A DNA stretch of 64,000 nt from Psychromonas aquimarina ATCC BAA-1526 (GTDB lineage: Bacteria > Pseudomonadota > Gammaproteobacteria > Enterobacterales > Psychromonadaceae). Where the stretch lies: the NCBI RefSeq assembly GCF_000428725.1, contig NZ_AUAM01000027.1:1-64000 (forward strand), written 5' to 3'. Below the pieces are notes generated by a model. It did no database searches. It worked only from the letters and a program-made list of their open reading frames with translations, and had not been told where the DNA came from. Shown one piece after another: positions 6,901-18,200 of the stretch. Position 1 is the stretch's first letter. Every line of letters starts with the position of its first letter. Both the position numbers and the translations under genes were made by a program.

Positions 6901-9806
6901 CTGTGATTCATAGGGTCTGCACCTCGGCCTGTTTGTACAGGCTGTTGAGTATTGTTAGGTGTAAAAGGTTCGGCAGCGGCAGTTAATAATTCCCGGTTAA
7001 TGGTTAACGCACTTAAATTATTAGGGTTAGACAGCGCTGTTAACTGTCTGCCGTTAATCTGCTGGCGCACCGCAGTAAATACAGGATTAGCCTGCTCTTT
7101 CAGAATTGCCTCTCTGATATCAGTGCCGCCTAAGGTAATGGTTTTAACAAGAGACAGTTTTTTCTTAGTTTCGCTGTAAACGGCGGGTTGATGCTGTGAA
7201 TTTGTCGACGATAAAATCAGATGCGCACAGCTTAAATCTTTACCTAAGCCGTTAACTGCTATGACAGCAGCTGTTGTGCTCTGATCCAGCTTCAGTGCCG
7301 ATTTAATAATACTGGCCATGCCCGATGCGTTGAACAGGTGCCCTACCTGGCGTTTAACACTGTCAATCTGCGCATTTGCATAACAGGCCGCAAAAGCGGC
7401 TTTCTCTGCCTGATTGTCAGCGCTGAAACCACTGGCAAAAGCTTCCACCGAGTCAACTGATGACGGCTCTACAACGGCTGTCCGGCAGGCTTTAGCTATG
7501 CTCTTTTCAATTGCGCCTGCATCCGTTCCCGTGCTGAATACACAGGCATCAATATTGGCGTAAACCTGCTGCGCTTCAACTTCCTTACCTGGTTTAAGCA
7601 CAAATGCACCCGCGCCTTCGCCTACGATCCATTGCTGTGAATCCAGGAGGTTGGGGCAGTTTGCCGCGTTTTCAGAAACGCTGCCGTAAGATTGGCGTAA
7701 GCTGATATTCTCCAGTGAACCGGCTAAATCGACACTGGCGATGATCACAGCTTCAACATCGGATGTCTGGAACAGGTTATCCGCTAACTCTACGCAGCGG
7801 TATACCGAATTTTCTTCGCTGGAAACAGTAAATGCCGGCCCTGAGAAATCCCATAATGCCGAGATCCGCGATGCCATAATATTGCCGATAAAGCTGGTAT
7901 ACTGGTTTAACTGTGCCGCTGAAGCGATACTCTCTTTAGCAATTGCGGTTAATTCTTCCTGCTGAGCGGCTGTTAAGTGAATGCCCTGCTGCAGCAGACT
8001 TTCTTCAATCTGCGAGCTTAAATTCACCCGTCCGCGGTACTGGTGCAGATCCAGCTCCATGCCCATCGCCACTAATACAGCAACATTACCGCCCTCTTTA
8101 AGACCGGCATCTTTAGCCGCATTGTCTGCAACTTTCATCATCATTAGCTGCTGCGGAATGAGACAGTCCTGTTCATTTGGCGGCACTTTGAAACGTAAAA
8201 AATCGATATCAAAGCTTTCTACATAGCCGCCTTTCGGCGCTTTGCTTAAACCTAATGTCTGCTTAATTCTCGGATTTAAATCCAGGCCTTTCCAGCGCTT
8301 TGGCGGCAGTTCACGAAAAGTCGTCTGATCGCTGTTTAACAGGGTTTTAAATTCGTTTAGGTTTTTCGCGCTGCCGAACAGACAGTCCATGCCGATAATG
8401 GATAAAGGCTGTGGCGCTTTTGCCTTGATACTGTTGCTGCTCAGCGGCGTATTACCCGGCTGTAGAACCAGATGAGCATTACTGCCGCCGAAACCAAATA
8501 CACTGACACCGGCAGTACGGGTTTTCGATTCAGGAACGTTCCATGATACTGACTCCGTCGGCATCTGGGCCGCATCAAAATAACCGTTTTTAGAGCTGAT
8601 CGGATTTTTTAAACTGATAGTAGCTGGAATTATGCCTTCATTTAATGCCCAGATCGCTTTGGTCATGCCCGGCATACCGGCGGCCGTGAGCAGGTGCCCG
8701 AGATTCGATTTAGCCGAGCTCAGCAGCGGTTTACTGTGATACTCACTGAAGAAGGTCTCCATGGAAGTCAGTTCAACCTTGTCGCCTTTCGGCGTGCCCG
8801 TTGCATGACATTCAATATAATCAACGTCAGCAGGATTAACCTGCGCATCCTGATAAGCACGCTGATAAGCCAGGACCTGGCCTTTAGAGTTCGGGCTTAA
8901 TACAAACTCGCCTTTACCGTCATTAGACAGCGAACCGCCTTTAATAACCGCATGGATTTTATCACCGTCACGCAGCGCATCACTGTGGCGTTTTAATACC
9001 ATCATGCCTGCACCTTCAGCTGCAAACAGTCCCTGCGAGTCTTTATCAAAAGGCGCATGGGTATTGTTAGCCGGGAAGGCCTGAAAAATAGAAAAACCCA
9101 TATTGACAAACATAGGATCCGCACCGGAAACTGCACCGGCTAACATCATATCAGCCTTGCCGGTATGCAGATAATCACAGGCTAATTTAACACTGTAGCA
9201 GGATGATGCACAGGCGGCATCAAGTGACAATGAACTGCCGCCGAGTCCGGCAGCTCTGCTTAACAGTGCCGACGGGTAACCGGCGATTAACGCGTTATCC
9301 GGATGAACCTGCTTAGCTTTAGTGAAATTAGCCAGCTGAAAACTGTCTGAAGTTAACTGCTGCAGCGCATTTTCCACCACATGGTGATACAAAGGCAGAA
9401 ACAGATGGTTAGATGATTTCGTCGGGAAAGACAGATTACCTAAAATCAGTCCGCAGTTATCAAGCTGTTCACTTCCCCAGTAACCGGCATCTTTTAATGC
9501 CTGCCGGGTAACATATAAGCCCCATTTATTAAGATCGTCCAGCTGGTTAAGGTAACTTTCCCGTAAGCCGTACTGCACAAACGGGCCGGCATCAAACTCA
9601 AAGCCGCGAATATAACCGCCGTACATGCAGTAGAACTTGTCAGTGTCGCCTTTTTTACCGTAATACTTAGCGGGATCCAGACCCATTTCAGCTGCGCTGA
9701 TCTGTTCTCGGTTATCCTGCTTATCCAGCAGCTGCTGCCAGAACTGCTCCGGCCTGTCTGAGCCGGGAAATAAATTTGCTATACCGACGACTGCAATGTT
9801 TTCCAT
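3993..9806 (-). CDS. pfaC: PfaC, PUFA synthase KS-CLF-DH-DH subunit
   Basis: A 1937-residue multidomain subunit. Residues about 1-445 are a ketosynthase with the active cysteine in LDAACASSC (near 200), the His of ECHATGTPKGD and the SNLGHLLTAAG motif. Residues about 470-900 are a second ketosynthase fold in which the catalytic cysteine region reads SSEENSVYRC, so it is a chain-length-factor-like partner. A linker rich in Ser/Thr/Gln follows (about 900-1080). The rest holds two FabA-like dehydratase/isomerase regions, each with a hotdog core: HWYFPCHFKGDQVMAGSLM (near 1355) and WFFRYHFHQDPVMPGSLGVE (near 1835). These domains set the double bonds. The ATG at 9806 is preceded by AGAGAG; pfaB ends 18 bases upstream. 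Confidence 0.96.
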   Translation of the reverse strand: MENIAVVGIANLFPGSDRPEQFWQQLLDKQDNREQISAAEMGLDPAKYYGKKGDTDKFYCMYGGYIRGFEFDAGPFVQYGLRESYLNQLDDLNKWGLYVTRQALKDAGYWGSEQLDNCGLILGNLSFPTKSSNHLFLPLYHHVVENALQQLTSDSFQLANFTKAKQVHPDNALIAGYPSALLSRAAGLGGSSLSLDAACASSCYSVKLACDYLHTGKADMMLAGAVSGADPMFVNMGFSIFQAFPANNTHAPFDKDSQGLFAAEGAGMMVLKRHSDALRDGDKIHAVIKGGSLSNDGKGEFVLSPNSKGQVLAYQRAYQDAQVNPADVDYIECHATGTPKGDKVELTSMETFFSEYHSKPLLSSAKSNLGHLLTAAGMPGMTKAIWALNEGIIPATISLKNPISSKNGYFDAAQMPTESVSWNVPESKTRTAGVSVFGFGGSNAHLVLQPGNTPLSSNSIKAKAPQPLSIIGMDCLFGSAKNLNEFKTLLNSDQTTFRELPPKRWKGLDLNPRIKQTLGLSKAPKGGYVESFDIDFLRFKVPPNEQDCLIPQQLMMMKVADNAAKDAGLKEGGNVAVLVAMGMELDLHQYRGRVNLSSQIEESLLQQGIHLTAAQQEELTAIAKESIASAAQLNQYTSFIGNIMASRISALWDFSGPAFTVSSEENSVYRCVELADNLFQTSDVEAVIIASVDLAGSLENISLRQSYGSVSENAANCPNLLDSQQWIVGEGAGAFVLKPGKEVEAQQVYANIDACVFSTGTDAGAIEKSIAKACRTAVVEPSSVDSVEAFASGFSADNQAEKAAFAACYANAQIDSVKRQVGHLFNASGMASIIKSALKLDQSTTAAVIAVNGLGKDLSCAHLILSSTNSQHQPAVYSETKKKLSLVKTITLGGTDIREAILKEQANPVFTAVRQQINGRQLTALSNPNNLSALTINRELLTAAAEPFTPNNTQQPVQTGRGADPMNHSSNSEYNSVISKTTKEIAQQTKTHQAFIRSRLAAEQQIAKLIELQTQVLAGSPLTTAPNALLSAAPALQTPGFQIKGSSGYAYPPLNLVERFNKPKQVIYDTADLVEFAEGDIAKVFGSEYSIIDSYARRVRLPTTDYLLVTRVTDLDAKVNEYKKSYMATEYDIPVDAPFLIDGQIPWSVSVESGQCDLMLISFIGIDFQNKSERVYRLLDCELTFLEEMAFGGETLRYEIHIDSYAKNGEQLLFFFHYDCYVGDKKVLIMRNGCAGFFTDEELADGKGVIHNDKDKAEFANAQKSYFKPLISNDRTLYGYDDMMKLVNGDISGCFGPEYDQQGRNPSLKFSSEKFLMIERITKIDPRGGHWGLGLLEGQKDLDPDHWYFPCHFKGDQVMAGSLMSEGCGQMAMFFMLWLGMNSEVNNARFQPMAGQAQTVRCRGQVVPQTNTLTYRMEVTEMGMSPRPFIKANIDIILDGKVVVDFKNLCVEIKEQDANSPYPVTLPNNVVRTLGSTSVSVDSALTELEKHIEDIDSAAIHELENNLITDERGVQPFKHAQRPLMRVESDLSAHREKGVVPIKHFEAPLVAGQNRTPDQVPFTPWHMFEFATGNISKCFGPDFDVYQGRIPPRTPCGDLQVVTQVVEVKGKRLDLKNPSSCIAEYYVPHDAWYFTKNSVDNWMPYSLIMEIALQPNGFISGYMGTTLKYPEKDLFFRNLDGSGELLKKIDLRGKTIVNKSVLLSTSMAGGAIIQSFTFDLLVDGETFYKGNAVFGYFSAESLTNQLGIDNGKITHAWFVDNNTPEAQIERFDLTNKQLPFFQAPDAKPHYRLAGGQMNFVDTVSVVEGGGKAGLAYIYGERTIDASDWFFRYHFHQDPVMPGSLGVEAIIELLQTYALKNDLGAQFSNPRFAAPLTNVIWKYRGQITPLNKQMSLDVHITDIIRESGEVRLVGDANLSKDGLRIYEVKNIVLSIVEA

Positions 9807-9824
9807 AAATTCTCTCTGTATTTT

Positions 9825-12281
9825 TTAATCTTTTAGCGGCTGAATAATTGAGCCGTAGAAAAAACTGTCTAAATTGATTTTCACACCAAAACTAAGCAGT
9901 TTTGCAGCAGCCCGTGCATAGGTGAGCTGATCATCTGTGCCCTTGGCATTTACCGGCACGCTAAGGTGCTCAACTGCATCTGGATTTTCTTTTAATATTT
10001 TATCAGTCCAGCTGCATAGCGAACGCCCCGCCCCCATCTCAATAAATACCGAAACACCTTTAGCGGCCAGGGTATTAATCAGACGCGGAAAATCAACCGG
10101 ATCACAAAGACATTTAGCGATGCTTACTGCAATCGCCTTTTTATGCTGCGGAATAGGCAGATAACAGGAGCTGGATATCATTTTACTGTTAATACGCTCA
10201 GTCACATCCATGCTGTATAGATCCAGCATATTCTGATATTCAGCATGAGCTGGTGCGCTGTGAATCGCATTAGCCATATTCAGCGGCATAGCACGAACGC
10301 CCAGACGTTTAATCACTTTTAAACAGTCATCGGGATAACCGCCGATCACTAAGCTGTCCGGGGTATTAATAATGGTGACATAAACCCGCTCCCCGGCGGC
10401 AATAGCATCATTGACCTGCGCTAAAGTACCTTTAATGCTGTAGGTTTCCCAGATCTGTTCAAAGGTGCCGTCACTGACATCCGGCAGATCCCATAATTCG
10501 CGAATAGCACGCAGCTCACCCGATAAGCGGTGGTTAAAAGTATCAGAAGCAGCTAAACGCGCGCTCATCAACCCCGGCGAGTGCCAGCAGCCTAATGCTG
10601 CAAACATGCTGATTTCACCCATGCTGTATCCCGAGGCATAATCTGCATTGACAGCAAAAACCTGCTCGAATATTTTAGTGAATACACAGGCGTAACCAAC
10701 ACCGCATTCGGCAATATTAGCCAGCTCATTACGCAGCGCTAAATCCCGCTGTTTAAGTTGTTTGAAATCTAAAGCAGTTACCGAGCGCGGGTTAAGCAGT
10801 TGATCTTTTAAACTGGCGCCGATATTAGCCGCCAGCGCAATCACGCTGGGATAGATTTCCGGAAAGAGATGAAACAGATCCCGGCCTAATCCAATATAGG
10901 TTGCGCCGATCCCCGGATATAAAAAGGCGACATTACCACCGCTTTGCGGCTGACTGCTGAAATAACTGCCCTTGGGTGTTTTCCAGTCGCCCTGCTTCGC
11001 AAATGCATCAGCTACTCCTTTTAACGCCAGACTTAACTCTTTAGCCAGCTCCTCAGAAGATTCTGCAATCAGCACCACTTTATAAACTGAGTCGGGCTTA
11101 GCTGCATATTTCTGATACAAAGACTTAGCTAAGGTTTTTAAATCTGTCTCTAGTGTCAGTTCAGAGAGCTGTTTAAGCAGATCCGCTTTACTGTCAGCGG
11201 CAGCAATAAACAGAGACTGTGCAGAGCTGGCGTTAAAACCATTATGATGCACCTGCTGATCACTGTTTTCCTGGGCAATAATATGTGTATAACTGTTTTT
11301 ATTTACACAGCTAAGGGCGGCATAACGTGGACTGTTATGCGCATTAGGGAAAACCGGCGCAGCCTGATTAAACAGGTAAAACGGTGAATCCATCCAGTTT
11401 TCAAGCAGCTCAGACCGCGGTGCAGTCCACTCTTTAACAGCAGGACGATAACGCTGCTGCAGGGCAAATACCGTGTTTATCAGACTTAACAGCTCTGATA
11501 ACAGACCGTTTTCGCCAAGCACGCTTTTAGCGCAGCTGATTGAAGTATTAAGTGTTTTATCACATCGATAAGCACTAAGCAGCGCCTGCTGTTCAATATC
11601 TCTAAGCTCACAGTCAGCTGAAGCGGAAACTTCCACGGTGCTGATATCTGCGCTGTTAACCGCACAGTCGGCAAAGGATCTTTTAATTACATTCTCAGCA
11701 TCAGATAAAGTACGGCTGCTGACCAGTGAATTAATCGAAGCATAAACATAACTGTTATGAGCAGCGGCAAAGGACTCACTAGCCAGCAGTACACTGCTCA
11801 CACCGCGGCTTGAACCGTAAGCTTCAAAATCCTGCGCAAAACTGATAGTCGCTTTGTCCTGAGCAAACTCTGCCTGACTATGCGGATGACTAGGCAGATT
11901 CGAGGCCTGAATCAGAACCGGCAGATTATGTTCACTGATAATCTGTTCACTAAGCTGCAGCGCATCTGCTAAACAGCAGACACTATGAGTGCTGAAATAA
12001 CTCTGCGGCAGGCAGATCTGCTTTTTGTCCGTTATCATAATCACAGCGGCATCACTGCAGATAAGCTTATTAACCTGCAGTACACATTCAGCTGACACTC
12101 TGCATAAATCAACGCTGCTGTCATGCTGCTGTAGTGAAACAGCAGCATTAAACACTTCACCACGATGCACTTCACCACGATACAAGGCAGCTTCAACCTG
12201 ATCAATATCAGCTAAACCGTCAAGCTGCACATCAAAACCGATAACCGCTAACTTTGTCTTAATAGACTTAAACTCAGTCAT
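9825..12281 (-). CDS. pfaB: PfaB, PUFA synthase acyltransferase subunit
   Basis: An 818-residue protein starting at MTEFKS (12281); its ATG overlaps the pfaA stop by eight bases (ATGACTGA), which indicates translational coupling. Residues about 1-370 are a degenerate ketosynthase-like fold without a catalytic cysteine. Residues about 410-790 are a malonyl/acyltransferase domain with FLYPGIGATYIGLGRDLF, the nucleophile motif GYSMGEISMFAALG (Ser near 553) and NTPDSLVIGGYPDDC. Long stretches (IANIAECGVGYACVFTK-like, MALNMANAIHSAPA-like) recall Moritella PfaB from memory. PfaB is reported to be decisive for whether EPA or DHA is made, so DHA, or DHA with EPA, is my inference. Confidence 0.95.
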   Translation of the reverse strand: MTEFKSIKTKLAVIGFDVQLDGLADIDQVEAALYRGEVHRGEVFNAAVSLQQHDSSVDLCRVSAECVLQVNKLICSDAAVIMITDKKQICLPQSYFSTHSVCCLADALQLSEQIISEHNLPVLIQASNLPSHPHSQAEFAQDKATISFAQDFEAYGSSRGVSSVLLASESFAAAHNSYVYASINSLVSSRTLSDAENVIKRSFADCAVNSADISTVEVSASADCELRDIEQQALLSAYRCDKTLNTSISCAKSVLGENGLLSELLSLINTVFALQQRYRPAVKEWTAPRSELLENWMDSPFYLFNQAAPVFPNAHNSPRYAALSCVNKNSYTHIIAQENSDQQVHHNGFNASSAQSLFIAAADSKADLLKQLSELTLETDLKTLAKSLYQKYAAKPDSVYKVVLIAESSEELAKELSLALKGVADAFAKQGDWKTPKGSYFSSQPQSGGNVAFLYPGIGATYIGLGRDLFHLFPEIYPSVIALAANIGASLKDQLLNPRSVTALDFKQLKQRDLALRNELANIAECGVGYACVFTKIFEQVFAVNADYASGYSMGEISMFAALGCWHSPGLMSARLAASDTFNHRLSGELRAIRELWDLPDVSDGTFEQIWETYSIKGTLAQVNDAIAAGERVYVTIINTPDSLVIGGYPDDCLKVIKRLGVRAMPLNMANAIHSAPAHAEYQNMLDLYSMDVTERINSKMISSSCYLPIPQHKKAIAVSIAKCLCDPVDFPRLINTLAAKGVSVFIEMGAGRSLCSWTDKILKENPDAVEHLSVPVNAKGTDDQLTYARAAAKLLSFGVKINLDSFFYGSIIQPLKD

Positions 12282-15200
12282 GCTTATCAGCCTGTAAAGC
12301 ACTGCTCAGCTCAGGACGTTTAAACAGATCATTAAGATTTGCACTGGCAGTCACCTGCGCGCCTGTTACCGCGGCCATGATCTGTTTATCAGCGTTAATC
12401 ATCTGTACATCGGCAATGACTTTTTTGCCTTTCTGTGCTGTCACTGTCAACTTCACGTAAAAAGGCTGATCAACTGGAACCTGCGAGTAAACCGTCCAGG
12501 CGGCAGTACTGCTCGGCAGACTGCCTAAACCTAACTGTTTACGCACCCAGACCAGCAGCGCCTGATAAACTAAATCGTTGGCAAAAACATTATTTACCTG
12601 CACATCAAACTCACCCTGCAGCCCGGTTGCGGAACCGTCAATCAGACAGCTCAGCAGTATACCCTGCTGATCACAGTGATTAACTGCGCTGAATCCCTGC
12701 AGACTTGGGCCGTGAAACAGTGTGCCGTTTTCATACAGCTCACAGGCACTTTTCTGTTTCTCAGTGCTCAACGCCGGAAGTTCACCAGAATACAGCGGCA
12801 GATCTGCTTTCGTTCTGCTCAGAAGCAGTGTTGCACCGTAATGAAACACCGATCGCTCTGCCGTCTTCTGGCTGCCTACCTTAACTTCAACGCTTAACAG
12901 ATCTTCACTGTCAGACACTAATTTCAAATCGATAAAATAATCTTCAGCCTGCGCTCCGTCAAAGATAATGCCCTTGAACAGTTTGTAGTTGCGCAGACCG
13001 GCACAGCTGTAACCTGTATAGGTTTCAGCTGCCGCCTCCACCATCCATGCAAGTGCACAGACGGTAGGGAAAACCTGATTCTCACCAATCTGGTGATCTG
13101 CAATAAAAGGATTGTTAACCGCTAAAAGAGTTTTAGATAAGCGGCTAACTAACGGCTTTTTTACAGCAGTTTCCTTTTTTTTGTCATTCTGCAGTTCGCT
13201 TAACGGCGCACTTTCAGGCTCCGGCTCCCCGCCCATATCGTTGCCGACTAGGATCTGCGGGCAGCGGTTGCTGTCAGCCGCTAATTCATTTAATAAAAGC
13301 TCAGCACCGGCATCTAAAGGAATAATATACACACCGCGATCGTTAAACATACGTTTAAGCTCCGGTGTTACCATGCCGCCGTCCCAGGGCCCCCAGTTAA
13401 AACTCAGTACCTGAGCGCTCGGGTTAAGTGCTTTAAAGCGGTAAGCTGTTTTGTTTAAAATATCATTTGCAATCGAGTAGTCTGACTGTCCCGGGTTTCC
13501 GTAAAAACCGGCTGCCGATGAAAACAATACTAAATGCTTAATCTGCTCCTGCTGACAACATGCCAGCATAGATAACAGACCGTCAATTTTAGTGCTGTAC
13601 ACCGCTTCGAAATCAGCCAGTGTTTTCTGTTCAATAAATTTATCAGCTAAAACCCCCGCACCATGGATAAGTCCAGTTACCGGCCCCCACAGATCAGTAA
13701 TCGGTTCAACTGCGGCCTGTACACCGGCTGCATCTGTCACATCGGCGCTGACGTATTCCGCAATACCGCCGACGGCTGCCACGGCATCTAATGTTGCTTT
13801 GATTTCGCGATTAGCCAGAACAGGACGGATAAAGGCAGAAATTCTCACCGGTGTTGGTTTTTCACCACTGGCCAGCAGCGACTGCATAGCCGCTTTTTTC
13901 AGCTCAGCCTGATCATCAATTCCTGCGGCCCAGCTCGGCTCGTCACTCTGGTAGCTGGATCGGCCTAACAGAATAAACTTCGACTGATACTGTTTCGCTA
14001 AACGGATAATACAGTGTGCAGTTACGCCCTTTGCTCCGCCGCTGACTAGAAATACAGAATCACAATTTATACTGTTACCGGCAGCCAGTGCGTAGCTGTC
14101 CGTTTTTTCTGCAGCCAGGGTTAAACGGCCGTTATTATTAAAACCAACTTCAACGGTCTTTGTATCAGCATCATTTAACTCTTCGACAATCAGTTTTGCG
14201 ACTTTGTCGGCGGCAAACTTAGCCGCTACATCAATCGCGCGGCAGAATACATTCGGCCATTCATGGGCTAATGTTTTCACTAAACCAGTCAGACCAGTCT
14301 GCACTAAATCGGAGTTAAGTTCGTTATTGTCTACACCAAAAGCACCGCCCTGTCGGGTTAACACCACAAATGATGACCGGACATCTTTATTGTCAGCACT
14401 GCTGTTTTTCCCTAGCCCGGACAGTTTTGCTAATAAAAAGGCCAGCTGTAGACCCTGTTTATAAGCTACTGGATATTCAATACCGCTAACATCACTTTTA
14501 GGGTGCAGATAAATAATGCTGCTCCAGATATCCTGCGTTGCTAAAACTGCAGTCAGCTCTTTTTCATCAAGCTCAGCCAGCTCAATAACATTAACTTTTT
14601 CAGCAAAAGTTTTTGAACTTACCGTTTTCACCCAGGACGGTTTTAATACCGTAACAGACCAGCCTGACAGAGTTAATTTGTCCGCCAGACGTACACAGCT
14701 GCCTTCACCGTCATCAACCAGCAGCAGGTTCTCACCGTTTACATTTGCTTCGATGCTTTTAACAGCATTCAGGTGCTTGATAACAACCGTTGCACTTGGT
14801 GCCGGCTGAAAATCAACGGCCGGAAGCTCAGTAATAACTTCAGGCAGTGCTGCCGCGGCCGCAGAACTGTCATCCTGTGTATCAGTCTGTTCATTCATAT
14901 AAGTAACAATCTGACCTAAGGTACGCAGTTCAGCCAGGGCTTCGGCATTAAGCTCCGGCAGTTGTGGAATTTCATCCTGCACTGCGCCTAATATCTCCAC
15001 ACGTTTAATTGAATCTATGCCCAGATCCGCTTCCATATCCATACTTAGTTCCAGCATCTCTGCCGGGTAACCGGTTTTATCAGCCACTACATCGAGCATC
15101 ACAGACTGAATTTTTGTTAAATCAAGCTGTACTTTACTGCTGGTCGTAATCGGCACAATTTCAGCAGAAACCAGCGAACTGCTTTCAACCGTTTCATTCA

Positions 15201-18200
15201 TATAAGTAACGATTTCACCCAGAGTGCGCAGCTCAGCCAGTGCTTCTGGATTTAATTCCGGTAAGTCGGTGATTTCATCCTGAACGGCGCCGAGGATCTC
15301 CACGCGTTTGATTGAATCAATGCCTAGATCGGCTTCCATATCCATGCTTAGTTCCAGCATTTCCGCCGGGTAACCGGTTTTATCGGCCACCACGTCCATC
15401 ATCACAATTTCAATCTGCGCTAAATCGATGCTCACAGGTTTTACTATCAGCGGCTCCTGCATTGCCTGAGTGGTAACCACTTCAGCGGCCGGTGCTTTTG
15501 ACTGCATGTAATTGACTATTTCACCGAGCGTTCTAAGCTCAGCCAGATCTTCCGGGTTCAGTTCCGGCAGGTCGGTGATTTCATCCTGCACTGCGCCGAG
15601 GATCTCAACACGCTTGATTGAATCGATACCCAGATCCGCTTCCATATCCATACTCAGTTCGAGCATTTCTGAAGGATAACCAGTTTTATCGGCAACCACC
15701 TTAAGCATCACACTTTGAATATTTTCTAAATCCAGCAGTGCACCGGTTGATATATTAATCGGCACTATTTGTGCACTTTGGGCCGGAGCAGCCGGTGCTT
15801 TTGACTGCATATAAGTAACAATTTCGCCTAGAGTGCGCAGCTCAGCCAGATCTTCCGGGTTCAGTTCCGGCAGATCAGCAATTTCATCCTGCACCGCGCC
15901 GAGAATCTCAACACGTTTAATAGAATCAATACCTAAATCCGCTTCCATATCCATGCTTAGTTCCAGCATTTCTGAGGGATAACCAGTTTTATCGGCAACC
16001 ACATCCAGCATTACCGTCTGGATTTTATTGACATCCACGGCCGGTACAGCTTGAGTCTGCACAGTCGATACGGCTGGAGCTTTAGACTGCATATAGGTTA
16101 CGATTTCACCTAAAGTGCGCAGCTCGGCAAGATCTTCCGGATTAAGCTCCGGCAGGTCCTGAACTTCATCCTGCACCGCACCAAGGATTTCAACACGTTT
16201 GATAGAATCGATACCTAAATCCGCTTCCATATCCATGCTTAGTTCCAGCATTTCCGACGGGTAACCGGTTTTATCGGCAACCACATCCAGCATTACAGTC
16301 TGGATTTTGTTCAGATCAACTACAGCAGCAGGTGCTGCAGTTTGACTAACAGGTGAAGCAGCAGGAGCTTTTGACTGCATATAAGTTACGATCTCACCCA
16401 GAGTGCGCAGCTCAGCCAGATCTTCCGGATTCAGTTCCGGCAGGTCACTAATTTCATCCTGCACAGCACCGAGGATTTCAACACGCTTGATGGAATCAAT
16501 GCCTAAATCTGCTTCCATATCCATGCTTAGTTCCAGCATTTCTGCCGGATAGCCGGTTTTATCAGCCACCACATCCAGCATCACGCTCTGGATTTTATTG
16601 ACATCCACGGCCGGTGCTGCTTGAGTAACCGGTGCAGTCTGCACAGCTGGTGCTGCAGATACAGTCGGTGCTTTAGACTGCATATAGGTTACAATTTCAC
16701 CCAGGGTGCGCAGCTCGGCAAGATCTTCAGGATTCAATTCCGGCAGGTCCTGAACTTCATCCTGTACCGCGCCGAGGATTTCAACACGTTTAATTGAATC
16801 AATGCCTAAATCCGCTTCCATATCCATGCTTAGTTCGAGCATTTCTGCCGGGTAACCGGTTTTATCAGCTACGACATCCAGCATCACAGTCTGAATTTTA
16901 TTAACATCAACCACTTCAGGAGCGTGAACCAGTGCTGCTGCAGTCAGCGGCGTTTTAACGGCCTGGCTGCTCACAATAGTCTGATGGGTCTTCTTAAGCT
17001 GTTCCTGCATGTTCAGCGGCGCAGCTTTAACAGCCTGCGGTGCGGCGACAGGAGATACACTCTGTACTGGTGCAGGCTGAGCCTGCACAGGAGCTGAGGC
17101 AGTAGACTTATGCACCTGATCCGGTAATGCAGACAGCATCTGCTGCATGTTATCGGTCTGGCTGTTCAGGTAAGTTTCATGCACACGTAATGTTTCTGAC
17201 TGGAAGTCATGGTACATGCTTAATGTTTTTTCCAGGCTCTCCGACAGCTCAGCAGCACCTGCCTGCGCCTGTAAGACATTATCGAAAGTTTTAGCATACT
17301 CCTGCGGCCCCTGCATATATTCCTGGTGTACATTTAACAGCTGCTGCTGATGATTTACAAACTGACTGACACTTTGTTCAATTGACTCTGCCAGCTGCGC
17401 ATTATCAGCGCCGCCTGCAGGAGCAGCATTAGCAAGCGGTGTACCGTCAGCCTGCACGTAAACAATCTTCTCAACTTCTTTTTCAACAATAACTTCTTTG
17501 ATCACCTCTTTAACAACCACTTTTTCCGGCTGCGGCGGCGCAGTCAGCTGCCAGCCGTCATTTAAGGCATCAGTAAATGCTTGTCTGGTTTTAGGGCTGA
17601 CATAGGCAGCACCGCTTAACTTCATAGCCAGCGGCGAGCGTTTCGGCGGCGTTGTCGGACGGGCTGCCGCGTTATACGGGTCAATATCATTCAGTGATAA
17701 ACCTAATACAGCCATTTCCACGGCCGCTAAACGCAGCTGCAGATCGGCTGATTTTTTAGGGCTGCTGTTAAGCGCAATGGTCGTTACGTCGTTTTTATCT
17801 TTTAATATATTATCTACTAAACGAGTTAACACATTTTTCGGGCCAAACTCGATAAAGATACGTCCGCCGGCATTATAAAGATTATCAATCTCATCATTAA
17901 AATGAACTGACTCTAGGATATGCTTTTTCAGACTGTCTTTAATTTCAGACGGTTTATCTGAATGAACCTGCGCAGTGCCGTTAGCAAAAACCGGAATAAG
18001 CGGTGCTTTGAACTCGACACTGTCAATCACATCCGCAAACGGTTTTTGTGCGTGCCCGACTAATTCGGTATGAAATGCCGCTGAAACCGGCAGCGGTACT
18101 ACCTTATAACCTTTAGCCTGCAGGGCTTCAACAGCAGCTACTACCTGGCTGCTTACACCGGCAATCACTACCTGATTGTTAGAGTTATAGTTAGCAATCG

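Noticed and set aside
14890-16935. Tandem DNA repeats as a CRISPR or satellite array
   Set aside because: The period of about 300 bases codes in frame for acyl carrier domains; there are no short repeats with unique spacers.
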